A stretch of DNA of 5,302 nt from Bacillota bacterium (GTDB lineage Bacteria > Bacillota > Clostridia > Oscillospirales > Oscillospiraceae): assembly GCA_023406225.1 (NCBI GenBank), contig JAEXWS010000029.1, positions 1 to 5,302 of the forward strand. The letters run 5' to 3'. Below the pieces are notes generated by a model. The model was not told the DNA's origin and ran no database searches. It worked only from the letters and a program-made list of their open reading frames with translations. Of this stretch, positions 1 to 4,939 are shown in pieces (the stretch's first letter is position 1; each line of letters opens with the position of its first letter). The translations under genes were made by a program, and so were the position numbers.

Positions 1-12
1 GATTTGATTTTC

Positions 13-32
13 TTCGCGCCTCCGGGCGCGAA
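13..32. other. Short GC-rich stem-loop in 3' flank
   Basis: An 8-bp perfect stem (TTCGCGCC at 13-20 and GGCGCGAA at 25-32) closes a TCCG tetraloop. No T-run follows it directly, so it is not a convincing terminator alone. It lies just upstream of the strong terminator at 60-91 and may be part of the 3' untranslated region of a gene to the left. No complete or clearly real coding sequence is visible in bases 1-59. Confidence 0.4.
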
Positions 33-59
33 CTCTGCGAGGCTTTTTCGACAAGCTGC

Positions 60-91
60 GCGCCCCCGCCGTATGGCGGGGGCGCTTTTTT
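60..91 (+). terminator. Intrinsic (rho-independent) terminator of an upstream gene
   Basis: A perfect 11-bp stem, GCGCCCCCGCC (60-70) and GGCGGGGGCGC (75-85), encloses a GTAT loop and is followed by six Ts (86-91). The T-run is on the plus strand only, so it ends transcription arriving from the left. The gene it serves lies outside the window. It could also limit read-through into the region opposite the minus-strand gene at 160-555. Confidence 0.9.
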
Positions 92-159
92 GGCGGGACG
101 GGAGCGGCGGCCTCATGCGCCCCGGGACGGCGAAACGCCCCAAGGCTTGGCTGCCTCTG

Positions 160-555
160 TCAGGAGCTTTCCTGACTGCCGCCCATCAGGAAAAACAGCC
201 AGGAGAGATAGAGGGCCAGACCGGAGACGAACAGGAGCATTCCCAACGCCGTTCCCGCAGGCGAGAAATGGTCCCAGAACGGAGCGTCGTTCCGGGGGCA
301 GGAAAGCCCCGCCAGGGAGACCGCCGCCATCCCGGCCAGAGAGGAGAGGATATTCAGCGCCCAGCCCCGCAGAAACACCCTCCGCTCCCCCGCCCTTCCG
401 CAGAGAAACCCCAGCAGGGCCGCCGGGAGGAACACCAGCGGGACCTCCGCCGGAAGAAGGCCCCGGGGGCAGTTTTGATATTCGATCCACATGGCGAGAA
501 AGACAGTTGGGACGCAGAACGCCGCGTACAGCCGCCCGATACGCCGTTTTTTCAT
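160..555 (-). CDS. Small four-helix integral membrane protein, unknown function
   Basis: The 131-residue product has a basic N-terminus (MKKRRIGR) and four hydrophobic segments at about residues 8-25, 36-53, 65-85 and 100-124. The loops are short and charged, with an Arg-rich patch near 54-64 that would sit inside the cell. I chose the ATG at 555 because the SD AAAAGGGGGG (573-564) lies 8 nt upstream. A GTG at 561 and a TTG at 558 are in frame but sit only 2 and 5 nt from that SD. The opposite strand is also open for over 500 nt, but its product is rich in Pro, Arg and Gly with no domain character, whereas this frame gives clean membrane helices. The gene diverges from the sigma operon. No convincing promoter or terminator of its own is visible. 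I do not recognise the family, and function cannot be assigned. Confidence 0.72.
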   Translation of the reverse strand: MKKRRIGRLYAAFCVPTVFLAMWIEYQNCPRGLLPAEVPLVFLPAALLGFLCGRAGERRVFLRGWALNILSSLAGMAAVSLAGLSCPRNDAPFWDHFSPAGTALGMLLFVSGLALYLSWLFFLMGGSQESS

Positions 556-607
556 CAACACAGCCCCCCTTTTGGATAAGTTCAGGATAGCATAGCGCGG
601 CGGATTT

Positions 608-616
608 TGCTATACT
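608..616 (+). promoter_or_regulatory. Extended -10 promoter for the sigma operon
   Basis: TGCTATACT combines the TGn extension with a -10 hexamer TATACT, one base from consensus. No good -35 hexamer sits 16-18 bp upstream, which is tolerated by extended -10 promoters. Transcription would start near 622-624, just ahead of the SD at 629-634. This is a housekeeping-type site, not an obvious ECF-type one, so autoregulation by the encoded sigma factor is not apparent here. The site is assigned by pattern only. Confidence 0.55.
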
Positions 617-645
617 GGAAAAAACGCTGGAGGGAGATGGGGCCT

Positions 646-1179
646 GTGCTGGCGGCGCTGCTGACGCTCATGGAGGACGATGAGGAAAGACGGGTCTTCA
701 CCGGCTTGTACCAGCGGTATTACGACAAGCTGGCGGCGGTGGCCACCCGCTATTTTCCAAATGATCCCGCCGCCGCGGAGGACGCGGTGCACAACGCCTT
801 CGTGAAGGTCATCCGAAATTTTGAAAAAATAAAGGAGATCCCGGGGAACCAATTGCCCTTCTGGCTCGTTTCTATTGTAAAGAACGAGTCCATTTCCCTT
901 TTGCGCAGGCGCCGTCCCACGGTCCCCTTTGAGGACTGGGCGGATTGGGAGCAGGAGGCGGAGGTGGGAGCGGACCTGGACTATGGGCGGGTGCTGGACC
1001 TCATCCGGCGGATGCCGGAGACGTACCGGGCTGTGCTGGAGCTCCGTTTTGTGGAGGAGCTGGAGTACCGGGAGATCGCCAGGGCCCTACATCTGAACGA
1101 GGGCACGGTGCGCAGCCGCGTCAGCCGGGGCCGGGCGCTGCTGGTGGAAAAACTGCGGGAGGAGGGGATCGTGCCATGA
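646..1179 (+). CDS. ECF-type RNA polymerase sigma-70 family sigma factor
   Basis: This 177-residue protein has the two-domain layout of extracytoplasmic-function sigma factors. The sigma-2 domain spans about residues 18-87 and includes the core-binding stretch DAVHNAFVKV at 46-55. An acidic, Trp-containing linker covers about 92-115. The sigma-4 domain spans about 118-170, with the helix-turn-helix YREIARALHLNEGTVRSRV at 141-159 that would read the -35 element. Length is typical of the family. The start is uncertain: GTG at 646 fits the product best but lies 11 nt from the SD GGAGGG (629-634). An in-frame ATG at 637 is only 2 nt from it, and the more upstream TTG at 607 overlaps the -10 promoter and is unlikely. 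The stop overlaps the next start by 4 bases (ATGA), so the two genes are translationally coupled. It should direct RNA polymerase to envelope-response promoters when released by its partner. The regulon is not identified. Confidence 0.93.
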   Translation: MLAALLTLMEDDEERRVFTGLYQRYYDKLAAVATRYFPNDPAAAEDAVHNAFVKVIRNFEKIKEIPGNQLPFWLVSIVKNESISLLRRRRPTVPFEDWADWEQEAEVGADLDYGRVLDLIRRMPETYRAVLELRFVEELEYREIARALHLNEGTVRSRVSRGRALLVEKLREEGIVP

Positions 1180-1889
1180 CGGAGCGGGAAGAGGATTTGT
1201 TGCTGCGCCGCGCGCTTTTGGACGCCCTCCGCCTGGACTGGGAAGAGGTTTTGGAAGCCGCGCCGCCCGCCGCGCCGTCCCCCCGCCAGAAAAGGCGGCT
1301 GGGGGCCATGCTGGCGGACCCGGCGGGCTATGCCCGCAGGGCGGCCCGCCCCCTGTGGAAAACCGCGGCCCGCACCGCCGCCGCCGTCTTCCTGGCCTGC
1401 GCGCTGACCCTCGGCTCCCTCCTGGCCGCCAGCCCGACCATCCGGGCGGCGGTGATGGAATGGATGCGGGAGGTCTATGAGACGTTTACCGTCTACCGCT
1501 TCGCCGGAGAGCAGACAACGAACGAAATGCCCCGGTATGAGATCGGGGACCTGCCGGAGGGATATGCGGACACTGGGGAGATAATAGAGGGACCCATGTC
1601 CAGAACCGTTTATTATGAAAATTCTGTGGGACAGCGTATGAATCTCGGTTATATGCGAATGGAGCAAGGCGGTGCCGTTGCCATTGGCACGGAAGATATG
1701 ACCATTAAGGAGGTAACAGTCAACGGCTGCTCGGGGCAGATTTATATCTCTATGGATGGCAGCACGTCCAACGGCATCTTATGGATTGATGAAGAAAAAA
1801 AGATGGTTTTTACTGTGGACGGTTTTGTGGACGAGATATCTCTTTTGCACATAGCGGAAAGCGTTGTGTTGGAGGAATCTACAAACTGA
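1176..1889 (+). CDS. Membrane anti-sigma factor with DUF4367-type extracellular domain
   Basis: The 237-residue product has a cytoplasmic N-terminus (1-62) rich in Arg and acidic residues, one membrane helix at about 65-85, and an outward C-terminal part. That part starts with an amphipathic stretch (about 88-108) and continues as a beta-rich domain, about 120-232, which I recognise as DUF4367-like. The motif DLPEGYADTG and the closing HIAESV segment are typical. Many Clostridia pair this architecture with ECF sigma genes, where it is presumed to sequester the sigma factor and sense the envelope. No zinc-binding HxxxCxxC anti-sigma motif is present. The ATG overlaps the sigma stop as ATGA, with the SD GGAGGAGGGG ending 8 nt upstream. 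Base composition changes inside the gene: the first 380 nt are very GC-rich, while the DUF4367 half is clearly AT-richer. The role is by family context; direct anti-sigma activity is inferred. Confidence 0.82.
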   Translation: MTEREEDLLLRRALLDALRLDWEEVLEAAPPAAPSPRQKRRLGAMLADPAGYARRAARPLWKTAARTAAAVFLACALTLGSLLAASPTIRAAVMEWMREVYETFTVYRFAGEQTTNEMPRYEIGDLPEGYADTGEIIEGPMSRTVYYENSVGQRMNLGYMRMEQGGAVAIGTEDMTIKEVTVNGCSGQIYISMDGSTSNGILWIDEEKKMVFTVDGFVDEISLLHIAESVVLEESTN

Positions 1890-1924
1890 AAAAAATAAAA
1901 AAATATTTTAGAAATTTATGGAAC

Positions 1925-1979
1925 AAAGTCACCTCCTTGTCGCGTTTAGTAGGCAGAATACGCGAAAGGAGGTGATTTT
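1925..1979 (+). promoter_or_regulatory. Long hairpin sequestering a consensus ribosome-binding site
   Basis: TCACCTCCTT (1929-1938) pairs perfectly with AAGGAGGTGA (1966-1975). After one bulged G (1939), TCGCG (1940-1944) pairs with CGCGA (1961-1965). AAAG (1925-1928) can extend the base against TTTT (1976-1979) through one G-U and three A-U pairs, giving about 19 pairs around a 16-nt loop. The right arm is a consensus SD, AAAGGAGGTGAT, placed 9 nt before the ATG at 1982, so the folded RNA would hide it. The left arm matches the anti-SD tail of 16S rRNA. The four Ts after the GC-rich stem also allow a weak intrinsic terminator or attenuator reading. No known riboswitch class is recognised. 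Confidence 0.65.
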
Positions 1980-1981
1980 AT

Positions 1982-2328
1982 ATGCGTAAGAAAATGTTAT
2001 CACTGACGGCGATTCTGGTTCTGATGCTCTCGATGTCCATGAACGTAGCGGCAAGATGGGAAAAAACGCCCCCGAACTGTCCATCAAAGGAACAACGGCA
2101 ACTTGCTATGTAAACTATCAAAGCGCCAAGACAACGGACAAGGTCAAGGTCACGCTGACGCTGTGGTGCGGAGAATCCCCAGTGGATTCCTGGACGGAGT
2201 CCGGCACAGGCGGCGTTGTCATCAGCGGGGAATGCTCCGTGGTGCGGGGCAACACCTATCGATTGGTCGCCACCCCGGTCATCAACGGCGTCGCCAAGCC
2301 CCAGCTCTCCGTCACAGCAGACAGTTAA
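1982..2328 (+). pseudogene. Frameshifted small secreted beta-domain protein
   Basis: From the ATG at 1982, behind a consensus SD, the frame encodes an excellent Sec signal peptide (MRKKMLSLTAILVL... to NVAA, about 24 residues). It then continues out of frame and stops at TAA 2105-2107 after 41 codons. The mature domain continues in the -1 frame, from about 2059 to TAA 2326-2328. It is about 88 residues, rich in Thr, Val and Ser with alternating beta-strand patterns (VKVTLTLWCG, TYRLVATPVI) and two Cys. I recall similar small secreted domains in gut Clostridia, without a known function. One added base, for example a seventh A in the run at 2061-2066, rejoins the frames as ...AARWEKNAPELSIKG. 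An internal ATG at 2056 has no SD and would make a leaderless protein. The options are a real mutation, a homopolymer sequencing error, or slippage at the A-run. The first two seem likelier, because no canonical X-XXY-YYZ slippery heptamer is in register. Confidence 0.7.
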
Positions 2329-2381
2329 CGACCGGCTTTACAAACAGAAAGAAAAAAGGTAAAGTAAGGAAAAAGAAACTC

Positions 2382-3053
2382 GTGAGTTTGCTTTTGGCCT
2401 TGGTCATGTGCATGACCTTGTGCATCCCGGCGTTTGCGAATGAAGCTGGTTTGATTGAAAGCAGCCGTGTCTCTCAAGAAGAGCAAATCAGAGCTGAAAT
2501 TCAGAAGAGAGAAGAAGCGGAGTTTAATAATATCTACGAACAGCTAAAAGCTCAAGATGCGTTGAAGTTCTTTGATGCGTATAAAAGAGCTCTTCGCCCA
2601 GGGATAGAAGCGTCTGTTCGGGCGGAATTTGGCGAGGCTAAGGTGACGAGAGATACTACGTATGATTGTCCGCATGGTGCCGTGCTTGTATATTATGATC
2701 CTGTAACTAGATGCAATATGTCGATAACGTACCTTAATAAAGATGATACCAGCGCCTATGTTATGGATGGCGCGGAATTTAGTGCTGAAACTCTTGTGCT
2801 CGCTATTTTGGGAGTGGCGAAGCTTCCCGCCTCTCTTGCGCCTTTCGCCTATGTTCTCGCAGCTGCTTCCATTGCTAATTCGCTGAGCGTGTCTCAAATT
2901 AAAAAGGCTGACGGATATGCAATGATCATAAATGCCGAGGATCCAGTGGAAGGGTCAAGAGCTTCAACTGTAGGAGGGTGGAGAGATCATACGAGCGTTA
3001 CCGTTTACAGCAATTTTGAGAATGTATCTCTCACAAAGTTTAAAGCCCATTAG
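2382..3053 (+). CDS. Secreted protein of unknown function, start codon apparently damaged
   Basis: The reading frame carries a textbook signal peptide, KKKLVSLLLALVMCMTLCIPAFA, with cleavage after AFA. The mature protein of about 204 residues has a charged helical or coiled-coil-like N-terminal part (about residues 28-75 counting from codon 2367), a Cys pair (101, 116), a hydrophobic helical segment at about 139-173, and a polar C-terminal tail with GGWRDH. The expected start, seven nt after the SD AAAAAAGG (2352-2359), is codon 2367-2369, which reads AGG instead of ATG. A single T at 2368 would restore it. As given, the first usable start is GTG 2382, 11 nt after AAGGA (2366-2370), which removes the positive n-region and leaves MSLLLALVMCMTLC..., so export may be impaired. 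The codon bias is AT-richer than in the flanking genes. The domain is not recognised. The hydrophobic core and neighbouring membrane protein resemble toxin-immunity layouts, but nothing proves that. Confidence 0.68.
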   Translation: MSLLLALVMCMTLCIPAFANEAGLIESSRVSQEEQIRAEIQKREEAEFNNIYEQLKAQDALKFFDAYKRALRPGIEASVRAEFGEAKVTRDTTYDCPHGAVLVYYDPVTRCNMSITYLNKDDTSAYVMDGAEFSAETLVLAILGVAKLPASLAPFAYVLAAASIANSLSVSQIKKADGYAMIINAEDPVEGSRASTVGGWRDHTSVTVYSNFENVSLTKFKAH

Positions 3054-3087
3054 TCTTGAGCAGGAGGATGTTTTGCGGCGTTTTTAT

Positions 3088-3101
3088 GAGGTGATGTTTT
3101 G
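3088..3101 (+). promoter_or_regulatory. Ribosome-binding site fixing a TTG start
   Basis: GAGGTGAT (3088-3095) leaves seven bases between GAGG and the TTG at 3099-3101. The ATGs at 3086 and 3094 run into stops after one or two codons, so they cannot start the gene. A second SD-like AGGAGG (3062-3067) abuts an ATG at 3068 that encodes only eight residues before a TGA at 3092-3094. If that mini-frame is translated at all, it would end just before the TTG and could couple to it. Confidence 0.6.
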
Positions 3102-3551
3102 AGCAAGCGATGGATCGTCCTTTCCGCCATAGGCATTCTATGCACGCAAATTTTATTTGTCGTTGGATATTTGTGTTTCGGAGAGATGGTTGACCCTGGC
3201 CTTTCGTTTTTCCGCGTCACCACGCCTGAAGAATGGGAGTGGATGCTTGCACGGAATCACAGACCATATGAGACTCAAATATCCGCCATAATTCAGTTTT
3301 TTCAAACAATGCTATTATATACGCTCGTACTTTGCCTTGCAAATTATTATCGGAAGAAGCGGCCTCTCCGTGTGGCGGACGTGGTGATTCCAACCGTAGG
3401 GCTGGCGGTTTATTATCCTTGCTTTCATTACATCAAATATGAGGCGGAACACTATTATCTTTGGATGCGCTGTATTCCAACAGAAGTGTTATCGCTCATA
3501 ATGCTTTTTTTGCTTGTTGCCGCACGAAAACATGGAAAACCAAACGTCTAA
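3099..3551 (+). CDS. Four-helix membrane protein, unknown function
   Basis: The product has 150 residues starting at TTG. Membrane segments lie at about residues 5-27, 62-82, 92-112 and 124-142. An outward acidic and aromatic loop (about 28-60, with TTPEEWEWML) lies between the first two, and the C-terminal tail AARKHGKPNV is basic and probably cytoplasmic. The loop between helices 3 and 4 is rich in Tyr, His and Glu. It follows the secreted gene by 45 nt on the same strand and shares its lower GC content, so the two are probably co-transcribed and were perhaps acquired together. A role as partner, processing factor or immunity-type protein for the secreted product is possible but unsupported by any motif I recognise. 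A CPBP-type protease was considered, but the EE...R and HxxxN signatures are not present in proper order. Confidence 0.75.
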   Translation: MSKRWIVLSAIGILCTQILFVVGYLCFGEMVDPGLSFFRVTTPEEWEWMLARNHRPYETQISAIIQFFQTMLLYTLVLCLANYYRKKRPLRVADVVIPTVGLAVYYPCFHYIKYEAEHYYLWMRCIPTEVLSLIMLFLLVAARKHGKPNV

Positions 3552-3659
3552 AGGACCGATGGGGCAAAAAGAATACGGCTCCTATATCACAGAGGCTGCT
3601 GAACAGGAGCCGACCACCGATTCCCCGGACGGTAAAAAAAGAAACGGAAAGATAAAAGG

Positions 3660-3694
3660 GGGCGGCGGACTGGAACAGCAGACCGCCGCCCTTT
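3660..3694 (+). terminator. GC-rich hairpin, probable terminator
   Basis: GGGCGGCGG (3660-3668) pairs with CCGCCGCCC (3683-3691). After one A-A mismatch, CTG (3670-3672) pairs with CAG (3679-3681), leaving the loop GAACAG. The plus-strand T-run is short (TTTG), while the minus strand has a better one (TTTTATCTTT). No minus-strand gene ends here, so I read it as a weak or bidirectional terminator after 3099-3551. The 220 nt between 3551 and the ATG at 3772 otherwise show no clear gene or promoter. Confidence 0.5.
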
Positions 3695-3771
3695 GTCCCG
3701 GAAACCCTTTGCCCTTCTGGATCGTCTTACAAACAGAGAAAAACGCCCGCGGATGAGAGGGGATGCGCCGC

Positions 3772-4230
3772 ATGAAACGCCTAGCTCTGCCAAAGCTTGA
3801 TGCTGACCTGCTGCTGATTTTGCTGATCGTCTCCCTGTGCTTCAACGTGCTGTTGGGCTATCTGTCCCAAGCGGAACGGATCCGGGTGGAGCCGTCGGTC
3901 GTCGGCACCTACCAGATCCTCCCCGGCCCTTCAACCTCCATGTGTCTGGTGCTGACAGGGGATCAGACCTATACCCGCTATTATCCGGGGGAGCTGCTGG
4001 AGACAGGGCGGTACCGTTTGGACGACATGGACAACGGGGAGATTTACAGCATGGACCCGGACGCGGGGGCGGAGGGAAAAAGCCGGTTTATTTTCTTGGG
4101 AGAACATATTTTTTTGGTGATGGCGGACGGAGAGATTTTAAAATTTACGAAAACGACGGATGTCTGCTATTATAATAATGTCCCCGATAATGTCCCCAAT
4201 AATGTCCCCGATAGTGTCCCCGCTGTCTGA
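3772..4230 (+). CDS. Single-pass membrane protein with short extracellular beta domain
   Basis: The 152-residue protein has a short basic N-terminus (MKRLALPK), one membrane helix at about 11-31, and an extracytoplasmic domain of about 100 residues starting at VVGTYQILPG. Its strand-turn pattern (SMCLVLTGDQTYTRYYPGE, ETGRYRL, RFIFLGEHIFLVMADGE) suggests a small beta-barrel or sandwich. I recall similar anchored proteins with a VVGTY motif in Oscillospiraceae, without known function. The start is ATG 3772 because the SD GAGGGG (3757-3762) lies 9 nt away. The in-frame ATG at 3763 directly abuts that SD. The C-terminus is a run of (N/D)(N/S)VP tetrapeptides, residues 135-150, from a 12-bp DNA repeat. 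The high-GC coding style matches the next two genes, 42 nt downstream, which suggests one operon. Confidence 0.8.
   Translation: MKRLALPKLDADLLLILLIVSLCFNVLLGYLSQAERIRVEPSVVGTYQILPGPSTSMCLVLTGDQTYTRYYPGELLETGRYRLDDMDNGEIYSMDPDAGAEGKSRFIFLGEHIFLVMADGEILKFTKTTDVCYYNNVPDNVPNNVPDSVPAV
4174..4221 (+). repeat. Four tandem 12-bp units at the 3' end of a coding sequence
   Basis: Units begin at 4174, 4186, 4198 and 4210: AATAATGTCCCC, GATAATGTCCCC, AATAATGTCCCC and GATAGTGTCCCC. They differ only at the first base and once at the fifth base. The unit is a multiple of three, so copy changes keep the frame and only add or remove NNVP or DNVP tetrapeptides at the extracellular tail. The stop TGA follows six bases after the last copy. 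Confidence 0.93.
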
Positions 4231-4272
4231 GTCGTATCATCAGGGAGGAGATGCCCGGCAAGGAGTTGCGTT

Positions 4273-4878
4273 GTGGAAAAGAAATTATGTGCCGTCATTC
4301 TTGCCGCTTGCTGTCTTTTGAGTATGGCGGGGTGCCGTCCCTCCGATGTTGACGGGCAGAACACGATCGGACTGATGGAGCTGACGGATGAACAGCGGCA
4401 AGTCCTTGAGGCGGTATCGACCGAAAAAGAGAGCGCCTATATTTTCAGCGTCCAGGCGGCCTATACGGACGCGGCCTTTTGGGTGGAGACGTATCGGGAT
4501 GGGGAGAAGATCGAGACGAAGCCCATCCAACTGGAATTTCATGATGAGGAAGGGAAAGCGGCGGACGGAACGTTCGCGCTTGTTGCGGCGCAGGGCGCGG
4601 ACACGGAGTGGTCTTTGATTTACACGGGGCGGAACGGCGCAAAAATTTTCTACACAGGGACCGTGGAACAGCAGCCGGAGCATCTGGCCTCCGCCGGCGC
4701 GGCGCTGGAACCGCCGTGTACGATCGTGGACGGTCAGGAGATCGTCTTATACGCACGCGCGTTTTTTTCCGGAACGGCGGTCCGGGCGTTCGGGACGCAG
4801 GATTTTTTAAGTCCCGACAGGCTGCGGGAGTTTGAATATGTTCAGCTTCTGAAATGCAGATTCCAAAACGCGCCGTGA
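4273..4878 (+). CDS. Predicted lipoprotein, unknown function
   Basis: The 201-residue product has a lipoprotein signal: MEKK, a hydrophobic core to about residue 18, and MAGC at 18-21 with the lipidated Cys at 21. It should be anchored to the outer face of the cytoplasmic membrane. The mature part has an acidic helical start (LTDEQRQVLEAVSTEKES), then a beta-rich region (about 55-135: FSVQAAYTDAAFWVETYRDG, WSLIYTGRNGAKIFYTG). It has Cys149 and Cys195 and a C-terminal EFEYVQLLKCRF segment. GTG 4273 is the start, with the SD AAGGAG (4260-4265) seven nt upstream. An ATG at 4251 behind GGGAGGAG is in another frame and ends quickly. The gene lies 42 nt after the previous one, with no terminator between, so co-transcription is likely. 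No family is recognised. The order and style suggest an envelope complex or variable surface set with its neighbours. Confidence 0.83.
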   Translation: MEKKLCAVILAACCLLSMAGCRPSDVDGQNTIGLMELTDEQRQVLEAVSTEKESAYIFSVQAAYTDAAFWVETYRDGEKIETKPIQLEFHDEEGKAADGTFALVAAQGADTEWSLIYTGRNGAKIFYTGTVEQQPEHLASAGAALEPPCTIVDGQEIVLYARAFFSGTAVRAFGTQDFLSPDRLREFEYVQLLKCRFQNAP

Positions 4879-4923
4879 GCCGGACGACGGGCGCGGGCCG
4901 AAGTGGCCCCGCCGCACAGCTTT

Positions 4924-4939
4924 GGGAGGTGGTTTTCTG
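4924..4939 (+). promoter_or_regulatory. Ribosome-binding site pointing to a CTG start
   Basis: GGGAGG (4924-4929) is seven nt before CTG 4937-4939. No ATG or GTG is in frame near it. The in-frame TTG at 4922 overlaps the SD itself, and the TTG at 4955 has no SD at proper distance. Spacing therefore favours the rare CTG initiation codon. Confidence 0.5.

Noticed and set aside
141..151. Near-palindrome CCAAGGCTTGG next to the minus-strand stop
   Set aside because: It is too short and has no T-run on either side, so neither a terminator nor an operator can be supported.
4..590. Two long open plus-strand frames opposite the minus-strand membrane gene
   Set aside because: Their products are Pro-, Arg- and Gly-rich without domains or SD sites, and they run straight through the terminator at 60-91. 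The minus-strand frame has clean membrane helices and an SD.
556..607. Promoter for the minus-strand membrane gene
   Set aside because: Weak -10-like TATGCT/TATCCT sequences exist on the minus strand, but no acceptable -35 is spaced from them.
2060..2068. Programmed -1 frameshift site in the A-run
   Set aside because: In the signal-peptide frame the codons are GAA AAA ACG, which do not form an X-XXY-YYZ heptamer. I see no downstream stimulator, so mutation or sequence error is simpler.
3068..3094. Eight-codon frame MFCGVFMR upstream of the TTG-start gene
   Set aside because: Its ATG directly abuts the SD with no spacer, and nothing else suggests a leader peptide. It is noted only as possible coupling.
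2337..3737. Shared 11-mer TTACAAACAGA before 2367 and before 3772
   Set aside because: A repeat pair of this length is expected by chance a few times in a window of this size, and the flanks do not match.
3532..3756. Small open frame beginning MENQTSKG between two genes
   Set aside because: There is no SD at its ATG, an SD-like AAAGGA sits too close to the later ATG at 3559, and the frame crosses the terminator-like hairpin. It may be a remnant, but I cannot support it as a gene.
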